Of a stretch of 64,000 nucleotides of DNA, positions 18,014 through 26,486 are shown in pieces (the first letter of the stretch is position 1; every line of letters starts with the position of its first letter). The notes under the pieces were generated by a model. The model saw nothing but the letters and a program-made list of their open reading frames with translations, was not told the origin of the DNA and made no database searches. This DNA comes from JAAKFL01 sp964629645. GTDB taxonomy: Bacteria; Chlamydiota; Chlamydiia; Chlamydiales; SLFE01. Where the stretch lies: assembly GCA_964629645.1 (NCBI GenBank), contig CAZVSU010000002.1, positions 5,245 to 69,244 of the forward strand, written 5' to 3'. A program made the position numbers and the translations under genes.

Positions 18014-20473
18014 TTGGCTAAAAAATCTGAAGAAGACAAGAAGGGCTTGAAGCTCAATATTCAAAACAAACAAATTGCAAAAGCGGTCAATTTGAAAGGG
18101 ATCAAAGAGAAACTTTCAAAGAAGAAAGCTTCTGATACGAAAGAGCCTGCCCCGAAAAAACCGGCAAAAGCGAAAAGCACCAAAGAAGAAGAGGCCCCGC
18201 TTGTCGAAGAAGCGCCTCGCATTAAAGCACGTTCTAAATCGGCTTTTTCTGAAGAATCGGGCAAGCCTGAGGAACAGACCCAAAAGCCGGTCAAAAAACC
18301 TGCCCCGAAAATAGAAGAAAAAGCAGAAGAAAAGACTGCTGAAAAGCCTTCTAAGGAGCCGGAAAAATTAGGGCCGACGGGTCGCCATATCTCTGACATC
18401 CTTCCACCCAAAAAAACAAAATCGAAAGAGACCCCGCAAAGCAAAGAAGACGACAAAAGCAAAACGAAGCCGAAATTCAAAGAGTCAACCCCTCCTCGAG
18501 ACGACAAAGATGATAGTAAGAAGCATGCCGGAAAAAAGGGAGTCAAAGGATCAAAGTTCCGCGAATTCCGAGACATGAAATCACGTCCCTTTGACGCGCG
18601 CGACAAAGCGGGGCTAAGAGCGGGCGAAGAGTCTTATCATTACCGGAAAAAAAGAAAGAAAGGGTCAAAGCATGCGGACGATGAATCTATCGTGCGCCCT
18701 TCAGTTTTGACCGTGCGCCTTCCCATATCTGTGAAAGATCTTGCCAGTGAAATGAAGAGAAAAGCCTCTGAACTCATCGGGCAGTTATTCAAGCACGGCA
18801 TGGTCGTCACAATCAATGATGTCTTAGATGATGAAACGACGATCCAATTACTCGGCGAAGACCTTGGCTGCGCGATAAAAATTGATACGTCTGAGGAAGA
18901 AAGAATTAGAATCACCGATCAAACAATCCAGGAAGAAATCAATGCAAGCCCTGCAGACGATCTACAAGGCCGTGCGCCTGTCGTCACCTTTATGGGCCAC
19001 GTCGACCACGGTAAAACGAGCTTAATCGATAAGATTCGGCAAAGCGATATCGTTTCCGGTGAAGCAGGCGCCATCACCCAGCACATAGGCGCTTTCCTCT
19101 GCCACACAGAAAGAGGGGGGGAAATTGCCATTTTGGATACACCCGGACACGAAGCCTTCACCGCCATGAGACTCAGGGGTGCAAATGTCACAGACATTGT
19201 TGTTCTCGTCATCGCGGGAGACGAAGGTTTCAGACAACAGACAGAAGAGGCACTGCAGCAGGCGCGGGAATCGGGAGTCTCAATTGTCGTCGCCCTCAAT
19301 AAGTGCGACAAGCCCGGTTTCGATGCAGATAAGATCTACCGTCAACTTTCAGAACATGGGCTACTCCCCGAAGCTTGGGGAGGCCAAACAGTCACGGTCA
19401 ATTGTTCCGCACTTACCGGAGAAGGCATTGACGACCTGATTGAAATGCTTGCCCTGCAGTCCGAGGTGTTAGAACTAAAAGCGAATCGTAAATTCCGGGC
19501 GCGCGGCTCGGTTTTAGAATCCGAAATGCACAAAGGAATGGGAGCCGTTGCGACTGTTCTTGTCTTGAACGGGACCCTCAAACAAGGCGATCCCATTGTT
19601 GTGGATCGTTACTATGGGCGGATCAAAACCATGAGGGACGAACACGGAAAAGAGCTGACCGAAGCCGGCCCCTCGACCCCTGTCGAAATCACAGGCCTTT
19701 CCGGCATACCGGAGGCGGGTACGGAGTTTATTGTCGTTCAAAGCGAAAAAGAAGCGCGAAACATTTCAAGCGCCAGACAGCAAGAAATCAGACAAAAACA
19801 GCTCCAAAGACGCGCCCCCTCACTCGAAGATTTGATGGAAGAGGCTAAAAAAGCAGAGAAAAAAGACTTTAATCTTATGATCTCCGCGGATGTTCAAGGA
19901 TCGCTTGAGGCTGTGGAAAACGCTCTTAGAAAGATCCGATCGGAAAAAGTCAACCTCAACATTATCTCTACCGACATTGGAGAGATCTCAGAGTCCAACA
20001 TCGAACGCGCCAGCGCATCAAATGCGACAATTCTCGGCTTCCATACAGCGATTGAAAGCCATGCCGACACCCTCCTTAAACAGTATGGGGTTAAAGTCAT
20101 CATGCACGACATCATCTACCATGCGATCGATGACGTGAAAGAGCTGATGCGGCAAACGCTTGACAAAATTCCAATTGAAAATGAAAGAGGAACAGCTGAA
20201 GTCAGACAGACGTTTAGGGCCTCTCAGCTTGGCGTGATTGCCGGCTGCTATGTGACAGATGGAACCATTCAACGCAATCACAACGTCCGAGTGAAACGAG
20301 GCGGCGAAGAAATTTGGAAGGGATCCATTACTTCGCTTAAACGAGTAAAAGAAGATGTGCGCGAAGTTCAAAAAGGGCTGGAATGCGGTATCCTTCTTAA
20401 AGGATTTAATGATGCTGAAGCCGGCGATATTATCGAAGCGTTCGATATCTCCTATATTGAACAGGAGTTATAA
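18014..20473 (+). CDS. infB: Translation initiation factor IF-2
   Basis: GTPase that brings fMet-tRNA to the ribosome. It has 819 residues. The first 230 or so are a low-complexity Lys/Glu/Pro-rich region, followed by an IF2_N-like segment and then the G domain with GHVDHGKTS (near 326), DTPGHE and NKCDKP. Domains II to IV follow. The TTG start at 18014 has AAGGA about nine bases upstream and begins with AKKSEEDKK; no ATG is better placed. The end lies three bases before rbfA. Confidence 0.97.
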   Translation: MAKKSEEDKKGLKLNIQNKQIAKAVNLKGIKEKLSKKKASDTKEPAPKKPAKAKSTKEEEAPLVEEAPRIKARSKSAFSEESGKPEEQTQKPVKKPAPKIEEKAEEKTAEKPSKEPEKLGPTGRHISDILPPKKTKSKETPQSKEDDKSKTKPKFKESTPPRDDKDDSKKHAGKKGVKGSKFREFRDMKSRPFDARDKAGLRAGEESYHYRKKRKKGSKHADDESIVRPSVLTVRLPISVKDLASEMKRKASELIGQLFKHGMVVTINDVLDDETTIQLLGEDLGCAIKIDTSEEERIRITDQTIQEEINASPADDLQGRAPVVTFMGHVDHGKTSLIDKIRQSDIVSGEAGAITQHIGAFLCHTERGGEIAILDTPGHEAFTAMRLRGANVTDIVVLVIAGDEGFRQQTEEALQQARESGVSIVVALNKCDKPGFDADKIYRQLSEHGLLPEAWGGQTVTVNCSALTGEGIDDLIEMLALQSEVLELKANRKFRARGSVLESEMHKGMGAVATVLVLNGTLKQGDPIVVDRYYGRIKTMRDEHGKELTEAGPSTPVEITGLSGIPEAGTEFIVVQSEKEARNISSARQQEIRQKQLQRRAPSLEDLMEEAKKAEKKDFNLMISADVQGSLEAVENALRKIRSEKVNLNIISTDIGEISESNIERASASNATILGFHTAIESHADTLLKQYGVKVIMHDIIYHAIDDVKELMRQTLDKIPIENERGTAEVRQTFRASQLGVIAGCYVTDGTIQRNHNVRVKRGGEEIWKGSITSLKRVKEDVREVQKGLECGILLKGFNDAEAGDIIEAFDISYIEQEL

Positions 20474-20476
20474 GAG

Positions 20477-20851
20477 ATGGCAGCAAAACGGCGTATTGAG
20501 CGGATCAACTCGCTCCTGAAGGAGGTGATCTCCGAAGTGATCCACAGCGAGGTAAAAAACCCTCACGTCAATCAGCTGGTCACCGTCACCCGCGTCAGCA
20601 TCACAAACGACCTCCGCCACGCGAAAGTGTATATAAGTGTTATCAGTGAAGGCGATGAAAAACTGAAAACGATTGATGCTCTGAATCAGGCCTCAGGCTT
20701 TATCGGCGTGACAGCGGCGCAGCAAGTGACGATGCGCTATTTCCCCGAGCTTAGGTTCATTCTCGACGACTCATCTGAACAACACGCGCGGATCGAAGCT
20801 CTCTTGCAACAAGTGCGCGATGAAGAAAAGAAAAGAGACGATGGGGAGTGA
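20477..20851 (+). CDS. rbfA: Ribosome-binding factor A
   Basis: Small KH-like protein that assists late 30S maturation at 16S helix 1. The 124 residues open with RRIERINSLLKEVISEVI and contain VSITNDLRHAKVYISV, the RbfA hallmark. It starts three bases after the infB stop and ends just before truB, so translation is probably coupled along the operon. Confidence 0.95.
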   Translation: MAAKRRIERINSLLKEVISEVIHSEVKNPHVNQLVTVTRVSITNDLRHAKVYISVISEGDEKLKTIDALNQASGFIGVTAAQQVTMRYFPELRFILDDSSEQHARIEALLQQVRDEEKKRDDGE

Positions 20852-20855
20852 ATCG

Positions 20856-21548
20856 GTGAGTTACGAAGGCATTATTTTAATCGACAAACCAAGCGGCAAA
20901 ACATCGTTCTACCTGGTTAACGTTCTCAGGCGTATACTTGGCGTAAGAAAAATTGGCCACGCCGGAACATTGGATCCCTTTGCTACGGGCGTCATGGTGA
21001 TGCTTGTCGGCAGAAAATACACACAAAAAGCAGACCTTTTTTTAAAAGAAGGCAAAAGCTATCGCGCGACAATTCGCCTCGGCGTAGAAACCGACACCTA
21101 TGATTGCGATGGCAAAACCGTTGCGACATCAGAACGCATCCCTTCTGAAGAGGAAATCTGCAATGCTTTGACGCACTTCCAAGGTCAAGTTTCGCAAGTT
21201 CCCCCTATGTTCTCAGCAAAAAAGGTCGGGGGAAAAAAACTCTACGAGCTCGCAAGAAAAGGAGAGGTGATCGAAAGAAAACCTTGTACAGTGCACTTAA
21301 CGACGACACTCCGGCGTTACGAATATCCTGAAGTCGAGATCGATGTGGCCTGCTCAAAAGGCACGTATCTCCGTTCTATCGCCCACGATTTTGGCCAAAT
21401 TCTCGGGACAGGAGCCCACTTGACCCATCTCGTCAGGACAAAAAGTGGTCACTTTAAATTGGCCGATTGCGTTAAATTGGAGAGTCTAAACCGAGATAAC
21501 ATCACGAGGCATCTTTTTACCCTCCATGAAAGTCATCACGTCGCTTGA
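20856..21548 (+). CDS. truB: tRNA pseudouridine(55) synthase TruB
   Basis: Makes pseudouridine 55 in the T loop of tRNAs. The family start GIILIDKPSGKTSF is at the N-terminus, and the catalytic aspartate lies in GTLDPFATGVM near residue 47. KGTYLRSIAHDFG near 173 is also typical. I choose the GTG at 20856, which has GGGGAG eight bases upstream and gives 230 residues. An earlier ATG at 20820 lies inside rbfA and would add non-family sequence. The end overlaps ribF by 23 bases. Confidence 0.93.
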   Translation: MSYEGIILIDKPSGKTSFYLVNVLRRILGVRKIGHAGTLDPFATGVMVMLVGRKYTQKADLFLKEGKSYRATIRLGVETDTYDCDGKTVATSERIPSEEEICNALTHFQGQVSQVPPMFSAKKVGGKKLYELARKGEVIERKPCTVHLTTTLRRYEYPEVEIDVACSKGTYLRSIAHDFGQILGTGAHLTHLVRTKSGHFKLADCVKLESLNRDNITRHLFTLHESHHVA

Positions 21549-22455
21549 ATCATTCCCCGAATTGAAAAAACCGATTGTCTTGACCATTGGAAATTTTGAC
21601 GGGGTCCACCTCGGTCATCAACACGTTCTCGACACCGTAAAAACGAAAGCGACGCAATCCAATGGGTCTTCTGTTGTCTTAACCTTTTCCAATCCACCGC
21701 AGACCGTTCTTTCACCAGGCAAAAAGTTAAAACTTTTGACCGGAATAGACGAAAAACTTTCACTTATTGAGACTTATCACTTAGATGCCGCTCTCGCTCT
21801 TCCATTTACAAAGGAATTTGCCTCGCAAACTGCAGAGACGTTTTTAGATGAGCTCACGAAACACATCCCCTTAAGCCACCTTATCCTCGGCTATGATTCC
21901 CGCATTGGCAAAGATCGCATGGGTGATAAAAAACAGGTCAAAACCTATGCAAAGGCCAATGGATTCGATGTCTTTTATTGCGACGAAGTCACCGTCAACG
22001 GTGAAATCGTCTCCAGCAGCCGGATTCGCACTTTGATCGAGCTTGGCAACCTTCAACAAGCGGAGGCGTATCTCGGACGGCAATTTTCGCATACGTTGAG
22101 GCCTCAGCCAGGAAAAGGGATGGGGAAAGTGATCGGTTTTTCGACCCTTAACTTTAACATTCAGGACCTGGTTGTCCCACCAACGGGCGTCTATTCCGTC
22201 TGGCTCGAGTCGAAGGGCCTGCGACACAAAAGCATTGCCAACTTAGGGTACGCTCCCACTGTCAGACATGATCCATTTCCGCAATTAGAGGTACACGTCA
22301 TCGATCAAAACTTCCATTCAGATGAAGAGACTCTGACTGTTATCTTTCATCGCAAAATACGAGACGAAAAAAAATTTTCCAACATCGAGTTGCTGGCTGA
22401 ACAAATCAAACAGGATATCGACGTCGCGAAAAAACAGCTAGGGGACGTCTTATAA
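21526..22455 (+). CDS. ribF: Bifunctional riboflavin kinase/FAD synthetase
   Basis: Converts riboflavin to FMN and FAD. The 309 residues hold an N-terminal nucleotidyltransferase domain (TIGNFDGVHLGHQH near residues 19-32, SSSRIRTLIELG near 163) and a C-terminal flavokinase domain (GKGMGKVIGFSTLN, where the usual motif is GxxxGRxxGFPTANL, and PTGVYSVW). The final TN pair of the flavokinase motif reads TLNFNI, somewhat diverged. It is the last gene of the rpsA-series operon and overlaps truB. A GGTTGT/ACAACC hairpin at 22496-22514 follows but has no T run. Confidence 0.93.
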   Translation: MKVITSLESFPELKKPIVLTIGNFDGVHLGHQHVLDTVKTKATQSNGSSVVLTFSNPPQTVLSPGKKLKLLTGIDEKLSLIETYHLDAALALPFTKEFASQTAETFLDELTKHIPLSHLILGYDSRIGKDRMGDKKQVKTYAKANGFDVFYCDEVTVNGEIVSSSRIRTLIELGNLQQAEAYLGRQFSHTLRPQPGKGMGKVIGFSTLNFNIQDLVVPPTGVYSVWLESKGLRHKSIANLGYAPTVRHDPFPQLEVHVIDQNFHSDEETLTVIFHRKIRDEKKFSNIELLAEQIKQDIDVAKKQLGDVL

Positions 22456-22556
22456 AAAATTTTTCTACACATCTTGGCTCCAGCAAAAGCTGCGCGGTTG
22501 TCATATCAACAACCCACACTTAGTTAACTAAGCAAACACTGCTTTTTGTCTTTTTG

Positions 22557-23972
22557 TTAATTGAGTATGTTTGTTCCAGGACTCGCCTTTTTGAACAATT
22601 CGAGAGACTCATCGTCAATTTTGCGGCAATTCACCAATCTCAGAGTCGATAAAGAATCGATGTTGACTCCTAAATCAATCAACCCCTCTCCCCTAATGAG
22701 TGAACAGTCCGATAGGTCCAAAAAAGTCAACCCTCTGCATTGCCTCGAGATTGCGGTGAGAGCTTCATCATTGACCCGTGTAAAAATTAAAATCAACTCG
22801 GAAAGCCTCGGACAGCTTGTCGCCACTAAATCGAAATCATCCGAATCTAACTGGTCGCAATAAGAGAGGTTGAGATGAATCAATCCAGTGAGGCTGGCAA
22901 GCCCCCCCCAGGACCTAAAAGTCAACTGGGTGTTTTTTGATAGATTGAGCTTGATCAGACCAGGCGTGTTGTCTAATAGAGTCAAAAGAGTGTCGTCATC
23001 GAGCCACGGGCAATTGGAAAGCGAAAGTTGCTTCACTTTTGGGAATGAGGCGAGCAAATCTTCGTGCAGACCTGACGAATCGGAAATGTCGAAACCAACA
23101 AGGCGCGGTATGGATTGGATCAAAAACACGAGGCGGCTGTCTTCAGGAACCGAGCCTCTGCAGGTCAGAAAAGTCACCTGTTTTTTTAAAAACTCAAAAA
23201 CGATAAGACCCTGATCGAGGATGTGATCAATGATCATTTCAAGCCCTTCTCCAAGCCGGTTTTGGACCTTGAGGCCAAAATTCTGCTCGTTGATAAACGC
23301 GCAGCATTCGTTTTCTAGTTCTTTAAGAAACTCTTTCTGTGCCAGCTTTAAGTGTGGTATGACGTTTTCATTTGTCAAATAGCGTTTATAGACCTGCGAT
23401 GCAAAGGAGACCATATTCTCCATCCCGAGTTTCTGGGCTTGCCGAATAAAGTTGAGAATATATTTTGGCTCCTCCCGCCAGAGAAACTCGATAGATCCGG
23501 TCGCGACAAACTCCTTAATATGGTCAAAAAAGGACAATTTTATACGAGGCATTTCAATTTGCTGCCGCTTTTTTCTTGTCTTTGTTCTTTTGATTAAGTC
23601 GCGAAAAAAAGGAGATTGGGATGAGAACATGAAACTTGAAACAGGAATCTCCTGCTCTTGAATCATAAAGTCGATATCCAGCGGTATTGTGTGTTCAAGA
23701 GCCTTGTGCTGCTTTTGTATGGCTAAGGCAATTGATTTTGCTCGATCCGAGTCTAAGCGTCCTTCTTCATAGGCCTTGCTGAGCCAGGAAAAAACAGTTT
23801 TCATGAATTGATCGCCGCCGGAGGTGATCCATGTCTTATCTTCACACGATTCAATATAAAACCTTGCGATCGTCTCGAGGTCTCTTTGCTTCAAGGCTTC
23901 GAGCGCCTCCTCTTCCGTTTTTGCTTCTTTAAGAAACCAAAACGGTTTCGACATAAAAAAGGGCCATTTCAT
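22557..23972 (-). CDS. BTB/POZ-like plus leucine-rich repeat protein, candidate effector
   Basis: A 471-residue protein with a eukaryotic-type layout. Residues about 105-215 read like a BTB/POZ domain followed by a BACK-like helical segment: IPVSSFMFSSQSPFFRDL, then a hydrophobic strand, then FVATGSIEFLW, then ILNFIRQAQKLGMENM. From about 290 to the end there are Cys-containing leucine-rich repeats of the F-box/AMN1 type (VKQLSLSNCPWLDDDTLLTLL, LIHLNLSYCDQLDSDDF, LTFLDLSDCSLIRGEGL). BTB-LRR and F-box-LRR families are reported to be expanded in environmental chlamydiae as probable host ubiquitin-ligase adaptors. The gene lies between ribF and ychF, which are neighbours in Chlamydia. There is no signal peptide; T3SS export is inferred only. 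Confidence 0.65.
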   Translation of the reverse strand: MKWPFFMSKPFWFLKEAKTEEEALEALKQRDLETIARFYIESCEDKTWITSGGDQFMKTVFSWLSKAYEEGRLDSDRAKSIALAIQKQHKALEHTIPLDIDFMIQEQEIPVSSFMFSSQSPFFRDLIKRTKTRKKRQQIEMPRIKLSFFDHIKEFVATGSIEFLWREEPKYILNFIRQAQKLGMENMVSFASQVYKRYLTNENVIPHLKLAQKEFLKELENECCAFINEQNFGLKVQNRLGEGLEMIIDHILDQGLIVFEFLKKQVTFLTCRGSVPEDSRLVFLIQSIPRLVGFDISDSSGLHEDLLASFPKVKQLSLSNCPWLDDDTLLTLLDNTPGLIKLNLSKNTQLTFRSWGGLASLTGLIHLNLSYCDQLDSDDFDLVATSCPRLSELILIFTRVNDEALTAISRQCRGLTFLDLSDCSLIRGEGLIDLGVNIDSLSTLRLVNCRKIDDESLELFKKASPGTNILN

Positions 23973-24036
23973 ATTTGAAGATTAGCCAAAATGAGAGTTA
24001 AATGACAAATTTAAAGAGAAGAACGCTCAAGGAATT

Positions 24037-25131
24037 TTAATTGTGGCGGAATAGGATCACATCGCCGTCCTGGACGATGTAGTCTCTTCCTTCTGAACGA
24101 AGAAGTCCTTTTTCTTTGACTTGGTTGCGCCCCCCGCAAGCGACCATATCGTCAAAAGCGGCCACCTCAGCGCGAATAAATCCTTTTTGAATATCCGTAT
24201 GAATTTTGCCGGCGGCAGCGACTGCTGTATCCCCTTGGTGGATCGTCCACGCCCGGGTTTCCAACTCTCCCGTCGTCAAATACACGATAAGCCCCAGCAT
24301 ATCGAAAGACGCTTTCGCAAGGCGCTGCAGACCCGACTCCTTTAAGCCGGCGCTGGAGAGAAACTCTGCCCTCTCCTCTGGATCTAACTGAGCAATTTCT
24401 TCCTCGATTTTAGCGCAAATCGGCAGAAAACCGCTGTCTTCTTTTTCGGCGTAGCGGCGCACTTTTTCAACGAATTCATTTTCCATGCTCGGGAGCGAAT
24501 CTTCGGACACGTTGGCAACGTAAAGAACTTTCTTGTTTGTCAAAAACTGATACGGCTTTAAAAGCTCTTGTTCTTCAGGGCTGAGTGTCAGGGCTCTTAA
24601 CGGCCGATTTTCGTTGAGATGCTCAATGACTTTCTTCATGAGATCATAGGTCGGAAGACACTCTTTGTTCCCTTTGGACTGTTTGAGCAGCTTATCGGCA
24701 CTTTTTTCCGCAGATTGCAAATCGGCAAGAACCAGCTCTGTGTTGATCACTTCGATATCGTCGATGGGATCGATTTGCCCCGCAACATGCACAACGTTAG
24801 GGTCTTCAAAACAGCGGACAATATGGACGATCGCGTCTGTCTCGCGTATGTTCGAGAGAAACTTGTTGCCCAGTCCTTCTCCTTTCGACGCGCCTTTCAC
24901 AAGGCCGGCAATATCAACAAACTGGGTTGTCGCCGGCACAATTTGTTTGCTTTTGCTGATTTTAGACAGTTCTTGAAGCCGACTGTCTTCAATGGGGACG
25001 ATGCCTATGTTAGGATCAATTGTGCAAAAGGGATAATTAGACGCTTCCGCTAAATTTGCGGTGAGGGCGTTGAAGAGGGTCGATTTTCCAACGTTGGGAA
25101 GACCAACGATGCCACATGATAATTCTGCCAT
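24037..25131 (-). CDS. ychF: YchF/Obg-family ribosome-associated ATPase
   Basis: P-loop protein of the Obg group that prefers ATP and binds ribosomes. The 364 residues start CGIVGLPNVGKSTLFNALT (G1) and contain DIAGLVKGASKGEGLGNKF (G3 plus the glycine-rich loop) and a C-terminal TGS domain (LEEG-type region near VYLTTGELETRAWTI). The start at 25131 is chosen so that the protein begins MAELSCGIVG like the family; the longer ORF would add a hydrophobic, non-conserved leader. It is divergent from sctU. Confidence 0.95.
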   Translation of the reverse strand: MAELSCGIVGLPNVGKSTLFNALTANLAEASNYPFCTIDPNIGIVPIEDSRLQELSKISKSKQIVPATTQFVDIAGLVKGASKGEGLGNKFLSNIRETDAIVHIVRCFEDPNVVHVAGQIDPIDDIEVINTELVLADLQSAEKSADKLLKQSKGNKECLPTYDLMKKVIEHLNENRPLRALTLSPEEQELLKPYQFLTNKKVLYVANVSEDSLPSMENEFVEKVRRYAEKEDSGFLPICAKIEEEIAQLDPEERAEFLSSAGLKESGLQRLAKASFDMLGLIVYLTTGELETRAWTIHQGDTAVAAAGKIHTDIQKGFIRAEVAAFDDMVACGGRNQVKEKGLLRSEGRDYIVQDGDVILFRHN

Positions 25132-25214
25132 GACGACAGTGTAAAACGTCTTGGATTTGATGAAAAGTAGAAAAAAACAACCCATTAAGAGCCAATACGA
25201 TGTGTAATTATTTC

Positions 25215-25244
25215 TTGACATAGCCTAACAAAGAATATTATACT
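25215..25244 (+). promoter_or_regulatory. Promoter upstream of the T3SS genes sctU-sctV
   Basis: TTGACA at 25215-25220 and TATACT at 25239-25244 with an 18-base spacer; predicted start near 25251. It implies an untranslated leader of about 145 bases before sctU. Confidence 0.65.
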
Positions 25245-25261
25245 AAAGTTGAGGGGAAACG

Positions 25262-25291
25262 ATGAGGCTTGTAGGAATGAGTGGGTTGTGA
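25262..25291 (+). other. Nine-codon upstream ORF in the sctU leader
   Basis: ATG at 25262 with GAGGGG five bases upstream, encoding MRLVGMSGL and then TGA. It starts about 11 bases after the predicted transcription start. It is too short to assess by coding bias and may be chance, but the ribosome site is better than that of sctU itself. Confidence 0.3.
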
Positions 25292-25395
25292 CATATCCAT
25301 TGCTTTTCGAATTTGGCTTATCATTGCTTAATTTTTGGACAAAACGAGCAAATTCTCCGTATTTTTAATTATTTTCATAGAATATTGGTAGTATT

Positions 25396-26469
25396 ATGGG
25401 TGAAAAAACCGAAAAGGCCACCCCGAAGAAGCTCAGAGACGCCCGAAAAAAGGGTCAGGTCGCAAAGTCTCAAGATCTCCCCTCAGCTTTTACTTTTATC
25501 GCCTCCATTTCAGCCGTTCTCGTCTCTGTCGGGTATCTTTATTCGACCATGGCTAATTTTACGACGTCTATCATGGGCTCGATCACAAATCCCGATTTAT
25601 TGCGGACGATCGTCAGCTTCTACGGCCAAGCCGTTTGGACGATCTTCACCCTTTCGGCCCCGATCGCAGTCTTTGTGGCCTTTGTGGGAGTCCTCGTTAA
25701 TTTTTTGGCAATTGGACCGGTTTTCTCGGTTCAGGTGTTTAAGCCCGATATCAAAAAGTTTGATCCGGTTCAAAACATCAAGGCAAAATTTAAGTTCAAG
25801 ACGCTCTTCGAGTTACTCAAATCAATGTTTAAGATTACAGTCGCCGGTTTCTTAATCTACCAAGTGATGTACAAAAGCCTTCCCGTTTTAACCAAAACAG
25901 TCTCACTCCCCCTCATCGGCTCGCTTTTGGTCTTTTATTCTTTTTTGTTCGAAGTTTTGTGGAAAGTTGGTTTATTATTCATTATAGTGGCAGTAGCGGA
26001 CTTCGTTTACCAAAGACGGAATTTTGCCAAAGAAATGAAAATGGAAAAGTTTGAGGTCAAGCAGGAGTATAAGAACACGGAAGGAGATCCCCAGATCAAG
26101 AGCAAGCGAAAGCAAATTGCTCAGGAGATCGCCTACCAAGATGGTCCAGCAGCAGGCGTGAAGAAGTCAAAGGCAGTGGTCACCAACCCCACTCATTTGG
26201 CGATCGCAATAGAATATGACCGCGAGCTCGACCAAGCGCCTTGGATCACGGCAATGGGTAAAGATAAAATGGCAGAACAGATGATTCAACTTGCGAATTT
26301 GTACGAAAAGCCCGTAATCCGCAATATCGGACTTGCCCACATGCTTTGGGACAGTGGCGAATTATACGATTATGTCCCTGAAGAGACCTACGAACTAATG
26401 GCAGAACTACTGCGCTACTTGGCCACCTTGGAAGAAGGCGGCCCTTTGACAGTTGACGATTTAGAATAA
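25396..26469 (+). CDS. sctU: T3SS export switch protein SctU (CdsU/FlhB family)
   Basis: Inner-membrane export apparatus component that switches substrate specificity by self-cleavage. The 357 residues open EKTEKATPKKLRDARKKGQVAKS, the classic FlhB/YscU start, followed by four hydrophobic segments. The autocleavage motif NPTH lies near residue 264 in VVTNPTHLAIAIEYD. Its place next to ychF and before sctV is as in Chlamydia. The ribosome site is weak (GGTAG). Confidence 0.96.
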   Translation: MGEKTEKATPKKLRDARKKGQVAKSQDLPSAFTFIASISAVLVSVGYLYSTMANFTTSIMGSITNPDLLRTIVSFYGQAVWTIFTLSAPIAVFVAFVGVLVNFLAIGPVFSVQVFKPDIKKFDPVQNIKAKFKFKTLFELLKSMFKITVAGFLIYQVMYKSLPVLTKTVSLPLIGSLLVFYSFLFEVLWKVGLLFIIVAVADFVYQRRNFAKEMKMEKFEVKQEYKNTEGDPQIKSKRKQIAQEIAYQDGPAAGVKKSKAVVTNPTHLAIAIEYDRELDQAPWITAMGKDKMAEQMIQLANLYEKPVIRNIGLAHMLWDSGELYDYVPEETYELMAELLRYLATLEEGGPLTVDDLE

Positions 26470-26486
26470 AAGGACCAGAACCGATT

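Noticed and set aside
22519..22532. CTTAGTTAACTAAG palindrome and a similar CACTTAGTTAAC near 29731
   Set aside because: A 12-base match between two places is expected by chance in 64 kb; no longer shared sequence surrounds them, so not called a mobile repeat.
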